From Vreelandella halophila (lineage in GTDB: Bacteria > Pseudomonadota > Gammaproteobacteria > Pseudomonadales > Oleiphilaceae): 64,000 nucleotides of DNA. Made by a program: the position numbers and the translations under genes. The stretch's first letter is position 1. Every line of letters starts with the position of its first letter. The stretch spans positions 24,481 through 88,480 of the forward strand of contig NZ_WMEX01000009.1 of the NCBI RefSeq assembly GCF_009856365.1. The letters run 5' to 3'. The notes below the pieces were generated by a model, which was not told the origin of the DNA, searched no databases, and saw nothing but the letters and a program-made list of their open reading frames with translations. Below are positions 38,268-48,173 of the stretch, in pieces.

Positions 38268-39368
38268 CTAGGCGGTCTCAGACCGGTTTCGACCATTCTC
38301 CTTAGCGGCATAAAGTGCGATGTCCGCCCGCCTCGCCACCATACCGGGAAGCTGCTCTCCCCGAAACACGGCAACGCCCAGACTGGTGGTCACCGGAATG
38401 GAGCCGGCACTGGTCGCAAATAACGTATCGGCCACCGCGTGACGCAGCTTTTCCGCCACGGTCATCGCCTCCCGCTCGCCTGCGCCAGGCAGCAGTGCCA
38501 TGAACTCCTCCCCGCCCCATCGGCCCAGCATATCCTCGGTCCGAAGAACACTGACAAGACGCTGAGCCAATTCCCTGAGAACCTCATCACCCACCTCATG
38601 GCCCCAGGTGTCATTGACGTGCTTAAAGTGATCCAGATCCGTCATCACAAGGGCATACCCGGAACCGACCCGAAGGCTGCGGGCATGCTCGGCCTCCAGT
38701 CGTTCGTCAAAGGCCCGCCGGTTAGCAAGCCCGGTCAGCACATCGGTACTGGCATTACGCGCCAGTTCCTGGCGCGCCGCGAAGGCGGCAAGTCGCACAC
38801 GCAACAATTCTTCCGCAACCACAATTCCCAGAACAGCCATGAGCATTGGATGAATGAGCGCGCTAAACCATTCAACAGCGGACAGGGACTGACCCATCAC
38901 CACCCAACCCAACGCCAACGCGGGGATGCCATAGGTCAGCACAAGGTCTCTCGCACCCGCAGTGGCCAGCACAGCGACCAGCGCGATCACGACCACAAGC
39001 CCCTTGGCCATGAACCCCTCGCCTTCTCCCGCCCCACCAAGGTGCTCAGCCATGAGTCCGGTCATCATGAGCATCCCCGAAAGGCAGTACAGCACCAGCA
39101 TAGGCCGTGGCCAGTTGCCTTCGGGCAAGCGCCAGTTGAGGAACAGAGCCCCCACAGCGGTAACCACTGGGGGCAGCCGCCAGGCCATGTGTTCCCACCA
39201 GTGGTGGTCCGCCCAATCATAGAGCCAGAGATCGGCCACCTGGAACAGGGGAATGATCAGCAGCCCTGCGGCACAGGCAAGAACGCAAAAGCGCCGCGCA
39301 AGAGATCGTTGGTACTCGCGGAAATCCGCCTGCCATTCAGCCGGCAGAGAACGATAATAAAAACGCAC
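38268..39368 (-). CDS. GGDEF-domain diguanylate cyclase with membrane N-terminus
   Basis: 366 residues, starting at a GTG. The first 190 residues have about six hydrophobic helices (FCVLACAAGLLIIPLFQVADLWL, MLVLYCLSGMLMMTGLMAEHL, and others) forming a sensory membrane module. The C-terminal GGDEF domain opens with DVLTGLANRRAFDERLEAEHARS and has the active-site RWGGEEFMALLPG, so it should make cyclic di-GMP. The inhibitory site RxxD lies upstream as RTEDMLG, also plausible (RTED). The domain ends with the usual DIALYAAKENGRN. The signal sensed is unknown. Confidence 0.92.
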   Translation of the reverse strand: MRFYYRSLPAEWQADFREYQRSLARRFCVLACAAGLLIIPLFQVADLWLYDWADHHWWEHMAWRLPPVVTAVGALFLNWRLPEGNWPRPMLVLYCLSGMLMMTGLMAEHLGGAGEGEGFMAKGLVVVIALVAVLATAGARDLVLTYGIPALALGWVVMGQSLSAVEWFSALIHPMLMAVLGIVVAEELLRVRLAAFAARQELARNASTDVLTGLANRRAFDERLEAEHARSLRVGSGYALVMTDLDHFKHVNDTWGHEVGDEVLRELAQRLVSVLRTEDMLGRWGGEEFMALLPGAGEREAMTVAEKLRHAVADTLFATSAGSIPVTTSLGVAVFRGEQLPGMVARRADIALYAAKENGRNRSETA

Positions 39369-39553
39369 GGAGCACTACCACTTCAAAGAAAAATGAACGA
39401 CCATCGGGGCGACCCTTCCGAGTGGCCCACCCTTGCTGTTGTAAGCCGCAATTGCAGAAGTTCTTTTGTACCCGAACTGGCACCACTGATGCCACTCATT
39501 AAAGTCACTCAATTGTTATAGTCTGTCCAACGACTGACAAGCCGGAGCGAGAC

Positions 39554-40732
39554 ATGTCGCAGAGTATGAGTTTGAACGAGCGGGTTGAGCATATCCGTGA
39601 CCAGACCCCGCTGGATGCCGCCGAGGAGCTGGTGCGACTGCCCGCCGATGATATCCAGTTCATTCTCTCTGGGCTGCCCTCGGAGCAGGCAGTCACCATA
39701 GCCTCCCATATGGGCGAAGCGGCCGCGCCGGGCGAGGCGGCCACCCGAGCTGTGCTCTCAGGCATGGAAGAAACCATCGGGGAACTGATGACAGGCCCGA
39801 CGGCAACGCTGCCGTCGGACTACACCGTCGCCGAAGCTCTGACCTTCATGGTGAAAAGCTCTGATGTCTCCGGGATCAGCTACATGTTCGTGACCGACGC
39901 GGATCGCCTGGTGGGTATTGTGGGGATGCGCGACCTGATCCTGGCCAAGCCCTCCGAAACCCTGGCCAGCATCATGGTCGGCGAGCCCTTCGCCTTCCGA
40001 CAGGACACGCCGCTCGATGAGGCGATCGACGAAGTGCAACAACGCCACTACCGCATTTACCCGGTGGTGGACGATCAGCAGCACGTGGTGGGCGAGGTGC
40101 GCGGTTGGAAGCTGTATGAGCGCCTCGCCTCGGAGCTCAGCGCCCAGGCCGGCTCCCAGTATGGTGTGGCGAAGGAAGAGCAGATCAACACGCCGGTGTT
40201 CGCCGCCTTCCGCATGCGCCACCCCTGGCTCCAGGTGAACCTGATCACCGCCTTCGCCGCCGCGTTCGTGGTCGGGATGTTTGAGAGCACCATCGCGCAG
40301 ATCGTTGCCCTGGCTGCCTTCCTGCCGGTGCTCGCAGGCCAGAGCGGTAACACTGGCTGCCAGGCGCTGGCGATCACCCTGCGCGGCATCACTCTGGGCA
40401 AGATACAGGACTATCCCATCAGCCGATTGCTGCGTAAGGAGATCCTGCTGGGCGCGCTCAACGGTGCCGCCGTGGGCGTGATCGCCGGCGTTGCCATGTT
40501 TGCCTATGCGGTTTCCACCGATTCCGCCAATCCGGCCATGCTCGGCTTCGTCATCTTCATCGCCATGATCGGCGCCTGTATGGGCAGCGGTATCTTCGGT
40601 GTCGCCGTGCCGTTGCTGCTGCAGCGCTTCGGAGCGGATCCGGCCACCGCCAGCAGTATTTTCCTGACCACCTTCACCGACATCATCGGTATGGGCCTGA
40701 TGCTGTTCCTGGCTTCCACGCTGGTGCTGTAA
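39554..40732 (+). CDS. mgtE: Magnesium transporter MgtE family protein
   Basis: 392 residues, somewhat shorter than typical MgtE (about 450) because the N-terminal helical superhelix is reduced to about 70 residues (DAAEELVRLPADDIQFILSGLPS). A CBS pair follows (IGELMTGPTATLPSDYTVAEAL and DRLVGIVGMRDLILAKPSETLASIM), which gates the pore by sensing Mg2+. Five membrane helices form the channel: HPWLQVNLITAFAAAFVVGMFE, FLPVLAGQSGNTGCQALAITLRGI (Mg2+-selecting segment), and a last TTFTDIIGMGLMLFLAS. The whole layout is convincing for Mg2+ or a similar divalent cation. Confidence 0.9.
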   Translation: MSQSMSLNERVEHIRDQTPLDAAEELVRLPADDIQFILSGLPSEQAVTIASHMGEAAAPGEAATRAVLSGMEETIGELMTGPTATLPSDYTVAEALTFMVKSSDVSGISYMFVTDADRLVGIVGMRDLILAKPSETLASIMVGEPFAFRQDTPLDEAIDEVQQRHYRIYPVVDDQQHVVGEVRGWKLYERLASELSAQAGSQYGVAKEEQINTPVFAAFRMRHPWLQVNLITAFAAAFVVGMFESTIAQIVALAAFLPVLAGQSGNTGCQALAITLRGITLGKIQDYPISRLLRKEILLGALNGAAVGVIAGVAMFAYAVSTDSANPAMLGFVIFIAMIGACMGSGIFGVAVPLLLQRFGADPATASSIFLTTFTDIIGMGLMLFLASTLVL

Positions 40733-40850
40733 CAGGCAGGCATTCCACCAGCGCTGGCCACCGAATCCCGAGCGGATTGCTGACAAAAATCATAAGGTCC
40801 GAACAGCGCGGCCTCTACACTGGAGGCGACACTTAAGACCAGGTTTGGCT

Positions 40851-42152
40851 ATGACGCCTGTCAGATTGGCCCTTGGATTTGTTCTTATCGGCTTCACGGC
40901 ACTGTGGTTGGCCGCAGGAATGACGGCTCCAGACACCCACAGCTTCCAGCCGCTGGTGACCCAGTACACAGGCACCATGGCTCTGGCCCTGATGAGTCTT
41001 GCCATGGTCCTGGCCACCCGCCCGAAATGGCTTGAACGCCCCCTGAATGGGCTCGACAGGATGTACCGCCTGCACAAGTGGCTCGGCATCACGGGCCTGG
41101 GGTTCATGCTCGTTCACTGGTGGGTGTCTTCCGGCGAACATCTTCGGCTCCGCAGGAGATGGGCGGAGGAGGCACCGGCAGCGCTGCAGGCCTGGTTCCA
41201 GCAGCAGGAAGGCATTGCCGAAGCCGTTGGTGAATGGGCCTTCTACGCGGTTGTGGTGCTGCTGCTCCTGGCACTCGTGCGCTGGTTCCCCTACCACCTG
41301 TTCCAGAAAGTCCACAGGCTTCTGGCCGTCGCCTACGTGTTCATCGTGTACCACAGCCTGGTCCTGATGCCCCCAAACTACTGGACCCAGCCCATCGGTT
41401 GGCTGGTTGCCGCCCTGATAGTAGCCGGCCTGGTCTCCACAGTGATCGTACTCTCAGGGCGCATCGGCCACAGCCGCAAGGTGAACGGCACCATTGAATC
41501 CCTCACTTTCTATCCGCGCCTCGAGGTTCTTGAGGGCACAGTGAATCTGGACGAGGGATGGCCCGGCCACAGACCCGGCCAGTTCGCCTTCATCACTGAT
41601 GAAAAGCGCGAAGGCGCCCACCCCTACACCATCGCCTCCGACTGGGTACCGGAAGAGCACCGCCTGACGTTCTTTGTGAAGGAACTTGGCGACCACACCC
41701 GTCAACTGCCGGCAGTGCTGAAAGAAGGCATGCCCGTTACCGTTGAAGGCCCCTACGGCTGCTTCGATTTTGAGGATAACCACTGCCGCCAGATATGGAT
41801 CGCCGGCGGCATCGGCATCACCCCCTTTGTGGCCCGGATTAAATACCTGGCCCATAACCCGGGGGAACACAGTCGGATTGACCTTTTCTTCTGCACCGAG
41901 GAATACGACCAGGAAGCTGCCGAGAAACTCATCGCGGATGCCAGAGCCGCCGAGGTGCAACTCCATCTCTACTACACACCAAGGGATGGCTTCCTTACGG
42001 GCGACCGAATCCGCGCCACAGTACCCGAATGGAACAATGCGAGCATCTGGTTCTGTGGCCCGACGGGATTCGGCCACGCCCTCAAGCGTGACCTGGTGGC
42101 CAATGGTCTACGGCCCAAAGACTTCCATCAGGAACTGTTCAGGATGCGCTGA
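40851..42152 (+). CDS. Ferric-reductase-like flavocytochrome b (FRE/NOX-type oxidoreductase)
   Basis: 433 residues from ATG 40851; an in-frame TTG two codons earlier has no better support. Six membrane helices include histidines for two hemes (YRLHKWLGITGLGFMLVHWW, and VHRLLAVAYVFIVYHSLVL). The C-terminal half is a ferredoxin-reductase module: FAD motif HPYTIASDW, NAD(P) loop IWIAGGIGITPFVARI and the C-terminal SIWFCGPTGFGHAL. It would move electrons from NAD(P)H in the cytosol across the membrane to ferric chelates or oxygen. Such bacterial NOX-like proteins are not well characterised. Confidence 0.88.
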   Translation: MTPVRLALGFVLIGFTALWLAAGMTAPDTHSFQPLVTQYTGTMALALMSLAMVLATRPKWLERPLNGLDRMYRLHKWLGITGLGFMLVHWWVSSGEHLRLRRRWAEEAPAALQAWFQQQEGIAEAVGEWAFYAVVVLLLLALVRWFPYHLFQKVHRLLAVAYVFIVYHSLVLMPPNYWTQPIGWLVAALIVAGLVSTVIVLSGRIGHSRKVNGTIESLTFYPRLEVLEGTVNLDEGWPGHRPGQFAFITDEKREGAHPYTIASDWVPEEHRLTFFVKELGDHTRQLPAVLKEGMPVTVEGPYGCFDFEDNHCRQIWIAGGIGITPFVARIKYLAHNPGEHSRIDLFFCTEEYDQEAAEKLIADARAAEVQLHLYYTPRDGFLTGDRIRATVPEWNNASIWFCGPTGFGHALKRDLVANGLRPKDFHQELFRMR

Positions 42153-42296
42153 CCCCGACCGCTTTCTGACACTCTGAACAGTGACACCGGGATATTAAGC
42201 AATCCGCACTGGCAGGGCTGGCGCACACATAATACTTTCCCAGCCATAGTGCCGATTTCCCGGCACCAAGCCCCCTCTGATGCCGGCCCTTACCGT

Positions 42297-43478
42297 TTAC
42301 AGGGATGCCAGCCCCAGCTTCAGGTCCTCAATCAGATCATCCAGGTTCTCCACACCAGCGGAATAACGGATCAGGCTCTCGGGAATGCCCAGCGCCCTGC
42401 GCTCTTCAGCCGTGAGCTCCACATGACTGGTCACCGCCGGCGGGCCAATCAGCGTGGTGACCGACCCCAGGCTGGCCGCGGCATGGGCGTGGGTAAGATT
42501 GGGTACCAGCTTCTTCACGTCCTGGAAATCGCCGTGCAGGGAGAAGCTGAGCATCCCGCCGTAACCGTCCATCTGCCTGCGCGCGATATCATGATGGGTA
42601 TGGTGTGGCAGTCCCGGGTAGTAGACCTTATCCACTTTGTGGTGATCATCCAGGAACTCCGCGATGCGCTGAGCGTTTTCATTGTGCCGCTGGATACGCA
42701 GTTCCAGGGTCTTGAGCCCGCGCAGGATCAGATAGGCGGAATTGGCGTGGAGGGTAGCGCCATTGATTTCACGGTAATGATAAACCCGGTCCACGAGCTC
42801 CTCCGGACCACAGAGGATACCGCCCATGGCATCCGAATGACCGTTGAGGTACTTGGTGGCGCTGTAGAGAACCAGATCCGCGCCCAGCTCCAGCGGAAGC
42901 TGGTTTATCATGGTGGCAAAGGTATTATCCACCAGCACCAGCGCGCCCGCTTCGTGCGCCACGCGCGCCAGCCGCTCGATGTCCATCACCTTGAGAAGCG
43001 GATTGGTGGGCGTTTCCAGATAGAGCAGTTTGCAGCCCTTGCGCACTTCCTCCTCGATGGTGTCGAAATCCAGGGTTTCGCACAGACAGCAGTCCACCTT
43101 CATCCGCGGAAGGAACTCCAGAAAGATCTTGCTGGTGCCGCCATAGGTGTCCTTGATGGTCACAACCCGGTCGCCCGGCTCAAGCAGGGTATGCAGGGTA
43201 TTGCTGATCGCCGCCATGCCGGTGGAAAAGCTCACCGCGTCCTCGCTGCCTTCCAGCGAACTCATGGTGACTTCCAGAGAACGCACCGTGGGATTGGTGT
43301 TGCGCGAGTAGATATGGCCGGCCTTGCGTTTCAACGCCACGTCGAACCATTCGTCCATGTCGTGATATTCGAAGGTGACGCTGTGATGGATGGGCACGGC
43401 GATGTCACTACCCGCCACAGGGGATAGGTGGTCCGCCCAGAGAGCGCGCGTGCTGAAGTTCCGTTTGTTGTCCGCCAT
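42297..43478 (-). CDS. Cystathionine gamma-synthase/lyase family PLP enzyme
   Basis: 393 residues from ATG 43478, chosen for its CAGGAGCAGG leader. Family motifs: HIYSRNTNPTVRSLE (Tyr and Arg that hold the phosphate), FSTGMAAISNTLHTLLEPGDRVV, LYLETPTNPLLKVMD, VLVDNTFATM and LVLYSATKYLNGHSDAMGG with the PLP-binding Lys. The PLP enzyme acts on Cys/Met pathway substrates by gamma- or beta-elimination or replacement. Subfamily (CGS, cystathionine gamma-lyase or methionine lyase) cannot be separated by eye. It is divergent from recQ. Confidence 0.9.
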   Translation of the reverse strand: MADNKRNFSTRALWADHLSPVAGSDIAVPIHHSVTFEYHDMDEWFDVALKRKAGHIYSRNTNPTVRSLEVTMSSLEGSEDAVSFSTGMAAISNTLHTLLEPGDRVVTIKDTYGGTSKIFLEFLPRMKVDCCLCETLDFDTIEEEVRKGCKLLYLETPTNPLLKVMDIERLARVAHEAGALVLVDNTFATMINQLPLELGADLVLYSATKYLNGHSDAMGGILCGPEELVDRVYHYREINGATLHANSAYLILRGLKTLELRIQRHNENAQRIAEFLDDHHKVDKVYYPGLPHHTHHDIARRQMDGYGGMLSFSLHGDFQDVKKLVPNLTHAHAAASLGSVTTLIGPPAVTSHVELTAEERRALGIPESLIRYSAGVENLDDLIEDLKLGLASL

Positions 43479-43703
43479 AATCCTGCTCCTGTGTTTGGGG
43501 GCGCGATCAGCCAATGACAGGGACTCCGGGCCGGCGGATCGACAATCCTCTTCCTCAGGACTTTAGCACTCCCGGGTTTCCACCCCAATCCACGGAGGAA
43601 GTAAAAAGATACGCAGGATGACACCTGATAACGCATCACTTCCCCAGCTTTGCCCAAACAAGTACCCTTTCAACTCCAGAACATGACAAGGAGTCCCTGC
43701 CTC

Positions 43704-45557
43704 GTGCCCGACACCCGCCCCGCCACCGAAGCCAGCTTCGATCAGGCCGCTCACCAGGTCCTGCGTGATGTGTTCGGCTATGATGCGTTCCGGGGCCAGC
43801 AGCTGGAGATCATCCGATCCCTGTTCGAGGGCCGGAATGCCATGGTTCTGATGCCCACCGGCGGCGGTAAATCGCTGTGCTACCAGATTCCAGCGTTGCT
43901 GCGCCCCGGACTCACGGTGGTGGTATCGCCATTGATCGCGCTGATGCGCGACCAGGTGGAGGCTTTGCAGCACAACGGTGTACGGGCGGCCTGCCTGAAT
44001 TCCAGCCTGGACCCGGTGATGCGGCGGGATATCGAGCAGTCCGCGCTGGCAGGCGAGCTGGACCTGCTCTACGTGGCGCCGGAGCGGCTGCTCACCGAGA
44101 ACATGCTGGGGCTGCTGGAGCGTTCGGAGATCGGCCTGTTCGCCATCGACGAGGCGCACTGTGTCTCCCAGTGGGGGCATGACTTCCGGCCGGAGTACAT
44201 GAAACTGGATGTGCTGCGCCAGCGTTTCCCGCAGGTGCCACGCATCGCCCTCACAGCCACCGCGGACCAGCGCACCCGCGAGGAGATTGGCCGCCAGCTG
44301 CTGCCGGATGGGGGCGAGACCTACGTCGCCAGCTTTGACCGCCCCAATATCCATTACCGGGTCGGCCTCAAGGGCAACGCCCGCGAGCAGTTACTGACCT
44401 TCATCCGCGAGCGCCATACCGGGCATTCCGGCATTGTCTACTGCATGAGCCGAAAGCGCACCGAGTCGACGGCGGAATACCTGAGCAGCCAGGGCGTGCC
44501 GGCCGTGCCCTATCACGCCGGGCTGGACAATGAGACCCGCCAACACCATCAGGAGCGGTTCCTGCACGAGGAAGGGCTGGTTGTGGTGGCGACCGTGGCC
44601 TTCGGCATGGGCATCGACAAGCCGGATGTGCGCTTTGTGGCCCACCTGGACCTGCCCAAGAGCATCGAGGCGTACTACCAGGAAACCGGCCGCGCCGGGC
44701 GGGATGGCGAGCCGGCGGAGGCCTGGATGGTCTATGGCCTGCAGGATGTCTACCAGGTGCGCCAGATGCTGGCCCAGTCCGGCGCGGACGAACACCAGCA
44801 GAAGGCGGAACGCGAGCGTCTTGAGGCGCTGCTGGCCTTCTGTGAGGCGACCGGTTGCCGGCGGCAGGTATTACTGCGCTACTTCGGCGAGGAACACGAT
44901 GGTGGATGCGGCAACTGCGACAACTGCCTGCAGCCCCCGAAAACCTGGGACGCCACCGACTCCGCCCGCAAGGCACTCTCCTGCGTCTACCGCACGGGCC
45001 AGCGCTTCGGCGCCACCCATGTAACGGACGTGCTCATGGGCAGAACCAATGACCGTCTCAGCCGCCTGGGCCATGACCAGCTCAGCACCTTCGGCATCGG
45101 CACGGACCTCTCCAAGCAGACCTGGCACTCCGTGTTGCGCCAGCTCCTGGCCCACGGCTACCTGCAGAGCGACCCCGAGGGCCACGGTGGTCTTCAGCTC
45201 GCCCCCGCATGCCGCACCCTGCTCAAGGGGGAAGCCGGCCTGTCGCTGCGTGAGGACATACTGCCCGCCGCCCGCAAGACCTCAGGCACCAGCACCAGAC
45301 GCAGTGCCCCGCCGGATGTGGCCGGGCCGGAATGGGAGGAACTGCGCCGCTTCCGCAAGGAGCTCGCGGACGCGGAAGGTGTGCCGCCCTACATCATTTT
45401 CCATGACGCCACCCTCAGGGAGATGCTCCATGCCAGGCCGAAGAGCCTGGATGAGATGGCCTCGGTGCCCGGCATCGGCCAGGCGAAGCTGGAGCGGTAT
45501 GGGGAGCAGTTCCTCAATGTGCTGAAGGAACTTGAGGACGCGCCCGAGGAAGCCTGA
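43704..45557 (+). CDS. recQ: ATP-dependent DNA helicase RecQ
   Basis: 617 residues from GTG 43704, chosen because AAGGAG lies ten bases before it; ATG at 43683 or the codon at 43650 are alternatives. Helicase motifs: [17 protein letters not shown] (Q motif/motif 0), [14 protein letters not shown] (I), [18 protein letters not shown] (II, DEAH, with aromatic loop), ALTATAD (III) and [13 protein letters not shown] (VI). The zinc-binding RQC domain has [13 protein letters not shown]...CGNCDNC, and an HRDC domain closes the protein ([24 protein letters not shown]). It unwinds DNA 3'-5' in recombination and repair. A small hypothetical gene follows immediately. Confidence 0.95.
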   Translation: MPDTRPATEASFDQAAHQVLRDVFGYDAFRGQQLEIIRSLFEGRNAMVLMPTGGGKSLCYQIPALLRPGLTVVVSPLIALMRDQVEALQHNGVRAACLNSSLDPVMRRDIEQSALAGELDLLYVAPERLLTENMLGLLERSEIGLFAIDEAHCVSQWGHDFRPEYMKLDVLRQRFPQVPRIALTATADQRTREEIGRQLLPDGGETYVASFDRPNIHYRVGLKGNAREQLLTFIRERHTGHSGIVYCMSRKRTESTAEYLSSQGVPAVPYHAGLDNETRQHHQERFLHEEGLVVVATVAFGMGIDKPDVRFVAHLDLPKSIEAYYQETGRAGRDGEPAEAWMVYGLQDVYQVRQMLAQSGADEHQQKAERERLEALLAFCEATGCRRQVLLRYFGEEHDGGCGNCDNCLQPPKTWDATDSARKALSCVYRTGQRFGATHVTDVLMGRTNDRLSRLGHDQLSTFGIGTDLSKQTWHSVLRQLLAHGYLQSDPEGHGGLQLAPACRTLLKGEAGLSLREDILPAARKTSGTSTRRSAPPDVAGPEWEELRRFRKELADAEGVPPYIIFHDATLREMLHARPKSLDEMASVPGIGQAKLERYGEQFLNVLKELEDAPEEA

Positions 45558-45560
45558 ACC

Positions 45561-45824
45561 ATGGAGCCGATCGACTGTAACGGTACCCCGACCCTGAGCT
45601 TCCGCCAGGTGGATGAAATGAACGGCTTCACCAAGGGCACCGCCTTCCGGCTGTTCAAGCACTCCGGTGACGCGCTACAGGAAGGGCGTGATTTCTTCTA
45701 TTGCCCGGCCCCGGACTACGGGCAGTGGATCGAGACGCTCAAGGCCGAGGGCAAGGTCTATCAGACCTCCCAGCACCTGGTGCTGCTGACCCGGCAGGGG
45801 TACGAGCGCCTGCAGCGTCTCTAA
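45561..45824 (+). CDS. Small hypothetical protein coupled to recQ
   Basis: 87 residues, ATG three bases after the recQ stop. It reads as one compact domain: SFRQVDEMNGFTKGTAFRLFK, then EGRDFFYCPAPDY, then YQTSQHLVLLTRQGYERLQ. The pattern of a helix-turn-helix-like start and a VLLTxxGYxRL end is like small DNA-binding antirepressor-type domains (ORF6N/KilA-N neighbourhood or MerR-like), but no family can be named with certainty. Its tight spacing suggests it is translated with recQ. Its stop overlaps the convergent DUF445 gene by four bases. Confidence 0.65.
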   Translation: MEPIDCNGTPTLSFRQVDEMNGFTKGTAFRLFKHSGDALQEGRDFFYCPAPDYGQWIETLKAEGKVYQTSQHLVLLTRQGYERLQRL

Positions 45825-47167
45825 CCCGCCGCATTACGGGCATTGCGCCGCTCATTCAGCTGCCACGCGAGCCAGACCACCACCAGAAGGGCCCCGATTG
45901 GCACCGCAAAGGCCAGGTGCACCTGGACGGTCCCGAGAATCAGGCCCAGGCAGCCCCCGAGGAGCTGGATCACGGTCAGGTTGCCGCCGGTGTTGTCCAA
46001 CACCATCTTCTCCAGCTCGTCCGTATCGAGCCGGCGCACCTGCTGCTCCACCACGTTGGTCACATCCAGGCGCTTGACCGCCAGCTCGATACCCTGGCTG
46101 ACCCAGGCCTGCCCCTTCCCGGAATGGAGCACGTTCAGGCCCTGCTTCTTCAGCCACTGCAGGGTACTGATCAGTGATTCCTCAATACGTACCCAGTTGG
46201 TCTCGTCTTGCAGGTACCGGTCGGTCTGTGCCACCAGCAACGGCAGGATCCGGTCCCGCGTCGTGGTCCCCAGTGTCTCAATCCAGGTGCCCAGACGGGC
46301 CTGGATCAGCGCCTGCACCTCGGGCTTTTCCATTTCCTCCTGGATGCCATCCACCACGGCATCCAGCATCGTCATGAAGTCATCGGAAACCTCGGGATCA
46401 TTGATGAAACGGTCGAGAATGTCGCTGATCGCATCCTGATCGAACGAAAAAATGTTCTTGATGCCAAGGCCCAGCGCTCCCATACGGCGTTTCTGCCTGA
46501 GGTAATCCTCAAGCGCCCTGTTCAGCCAGCCCGAGATCCGGGGAACTTCCTGCTGCAGCCAGTGGCGCGCTTTTCCGGCGAGCCACTCACGGTTCTCCCG
46601 GGACTGGAGAAACGTGTTCAGCGTCTCCCTTATCTGGCCCCACCACTGGTCAATGTTTTCCGGGTCGCGGGCCAGATCCTTCAGGGCAGCTTCAACAAAA
46701 TCCAGAGAGCGTGTCATTGCCTCAGGGCCACGTTCGCGCATCAGATCCACCACCACTTCCGTGATGCGTTTACGCACCTCGGGATCCTGCAGGTGGTCGT
46801 CAATCCACAGGGCCATCGTCTCGGTACCGGTCTCGATCAGCCGGCGTTCGCGGATGTAGTCCAGGATGATTTCCGGCGAGAGCAGTTGCTCCTGCACGCT
46901 CTCGGCCAGGCTGCGGGCGATCTGATCCTTGTTCTTGGGCACCAGCCCCTGCCAGCCGAGGACCTGGCCCTGCTTGGGCTGGAAGAGCATCTTGATGGCC
47001 AGGAAATTGGTGAAATACCCGACCAGGCCCGCCACCGTGATCACGAACCCGGCACGCGCCCAGATGTTGTCACCGGCAAACCAATAGTCCAGCAGGCCGA
47101 ACACCAGGGCCGAGGCCAGCAGCCCACGACGGAAGTTGCTGTCCCAACGGGTCAGGTCCACATCCAT
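45821..47167 (-). CDS. DUF445 family membrane protein
   Basis: 448 residues. N-terminal helices (LLASALVFGLLDYWF and ARAGFVITVAGLVGYFTNFLAIKMLF) carry the DUF445 mark GYFTNFLAIKMLFxP. The middle is a long helical, charged region (ILDYIRERRLIETGTETMALWIDDHLQDPEVRKRI) and one or two helices close the protein (LTVIQLLGGCLGLILGTVQVHL). The family, also called YheB/YtwF-like, has been linked with membrane or envelope functions but has no set activity. The ATG has GGAGG about eight bases before it. Confidence 0.82.
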   Translation of the reverse strand: MDVDLTRWDSNFRRGLLASALVFGLLDYWFAGDNIWARAGFVITVAGLVGYFTNFLAIKMLFQPKQGQVLGWQGLVPKNKDQIARSLAESVQEQLLSPEIILDYIRERRLIETGTETMALWIDDHLQDPEVRKRITEVVVDLMRERGPEAMTRSLDFVEAALKDLARDPENIDQWWGQIRETLNTFLQSRENREWLAGKARHWLQQEVPRISGWLNRALEDYLRQKRRMGALGLGIKNIFSFDQDAISDILDRFINDPEVSDDFMTMLDAVVDGIQEEMEKPEVQALIQARLGTWIETLGTTTRDRILPLLVAQTDRYLQDETNWVRIEESLISTLQWLKKQGLNVLHSGKGQAWVSQGIELAVKRLDVTNVVEQQVRRLDTDELEKMVLDNTGGNLTVIQLLGGCLGLILGTVQVHLAFAVPIGALLVVVWLAWQLNERRNARNAAG

Positions 47168-47285
47168 AGCGATTCACCTCCTTGAGGTTGGTATTCAGCG
47201 GCGACCGGTCACTGCCTCACGATACAGATGAACCACCCCCATTGCATGGCAACATTATTGATTCATCATTTTTACATTAATCAAA

Positions 47286-47308
47286 AAGATGTATTATTCG
47301 TGCCGCTT
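47286..47308 (+). promoter_or_regulatory. Possible NsrR operator of the decayed hmp gene
   Basis: AAGATGTATTA-T-TCGTGCCGCTT resembles the NsrR 11-1-11 inverted repeat (AAGATGYATTT-N-AAATRCATCTT): the first half matches well, the second in about six of eleven positions. It sits 32 bases before the ATG of the hmp remnant, in an AT-rich stretch. NsrR is the nitric-oxide sensor that normally represses hmp. Confidence 0.35.
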
Positions 47309-47340
47309 AAAGAATACCCCAGCAATCAACAGGAGTGCCT

Positions 47341-47798
<458 letters not shown>

Positions 47799-47901
47799 AA
47801 GAAACTCGACGCTCCCGCCATTCATACCTGGCAAGTTGAAACAGTGGTACCGTTAAGGCAGGGTTCCGGCCCTGCCATGCCACCAGTCCGGGGGAGCGCT
47901 C

Positions 47902-48084
47902 ATGTCCGCCACCGAATGGATCATTTTCGTTCTTGTTATCGGCTCCATGCTCGGAGGACTGTTCTGGCTGCGCGACAGTGCCCGCAAGCTCAATATGTCC
48001 AGTGAGCAGATGGAAAGGATCCGCAAACGCAAGGCGGAGCTGGAGGAAGAAGAGAGGAAACAGGAACAGGAAGAGGAGCGTTGA
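47902..48084 (+). CDS. Small single-pass membrane protein, DUF2897-like
   Basis: 60 residues: one membrane helix (ATEWIIFVLVIGSMLGGLFWL), then RDSARKLNMSSEQMERI and a highly charged Glu/Lys/Arg helix to the end. This resembles DUF2897, a family of tiny inner-membrane proteins with an LxxSAxK motif after the helix, but the match is by eye. Function unknown. GGGGG precedes the ATG. It lies alone between the hmp remnant and the convergent second PEP-CTERM gene. Confidence 0.6.
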   Translation: MSATEWIIFVLVIGSMLGGLFWLRDSARKLNMSSEQMERIRKRKAELEEEERKQEQEEER

Positions 48085-48173
48085 CTCCTCTTCCCTCGGT
48101 GATCGATTTCCCCGGAGCCAGTCCAGCGGTGCAACGGCCAAAGCATTCCGCTTAACCGTTCCGGAGGACGCTT

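Noticed and set aside
42153..42296. Gap between the flavocytochrome and the PLP enzyme checked for a gene or terminator
   Set aside because: Convergent gene ends with no clear stem plus T-run and no open frame with a plausible start.
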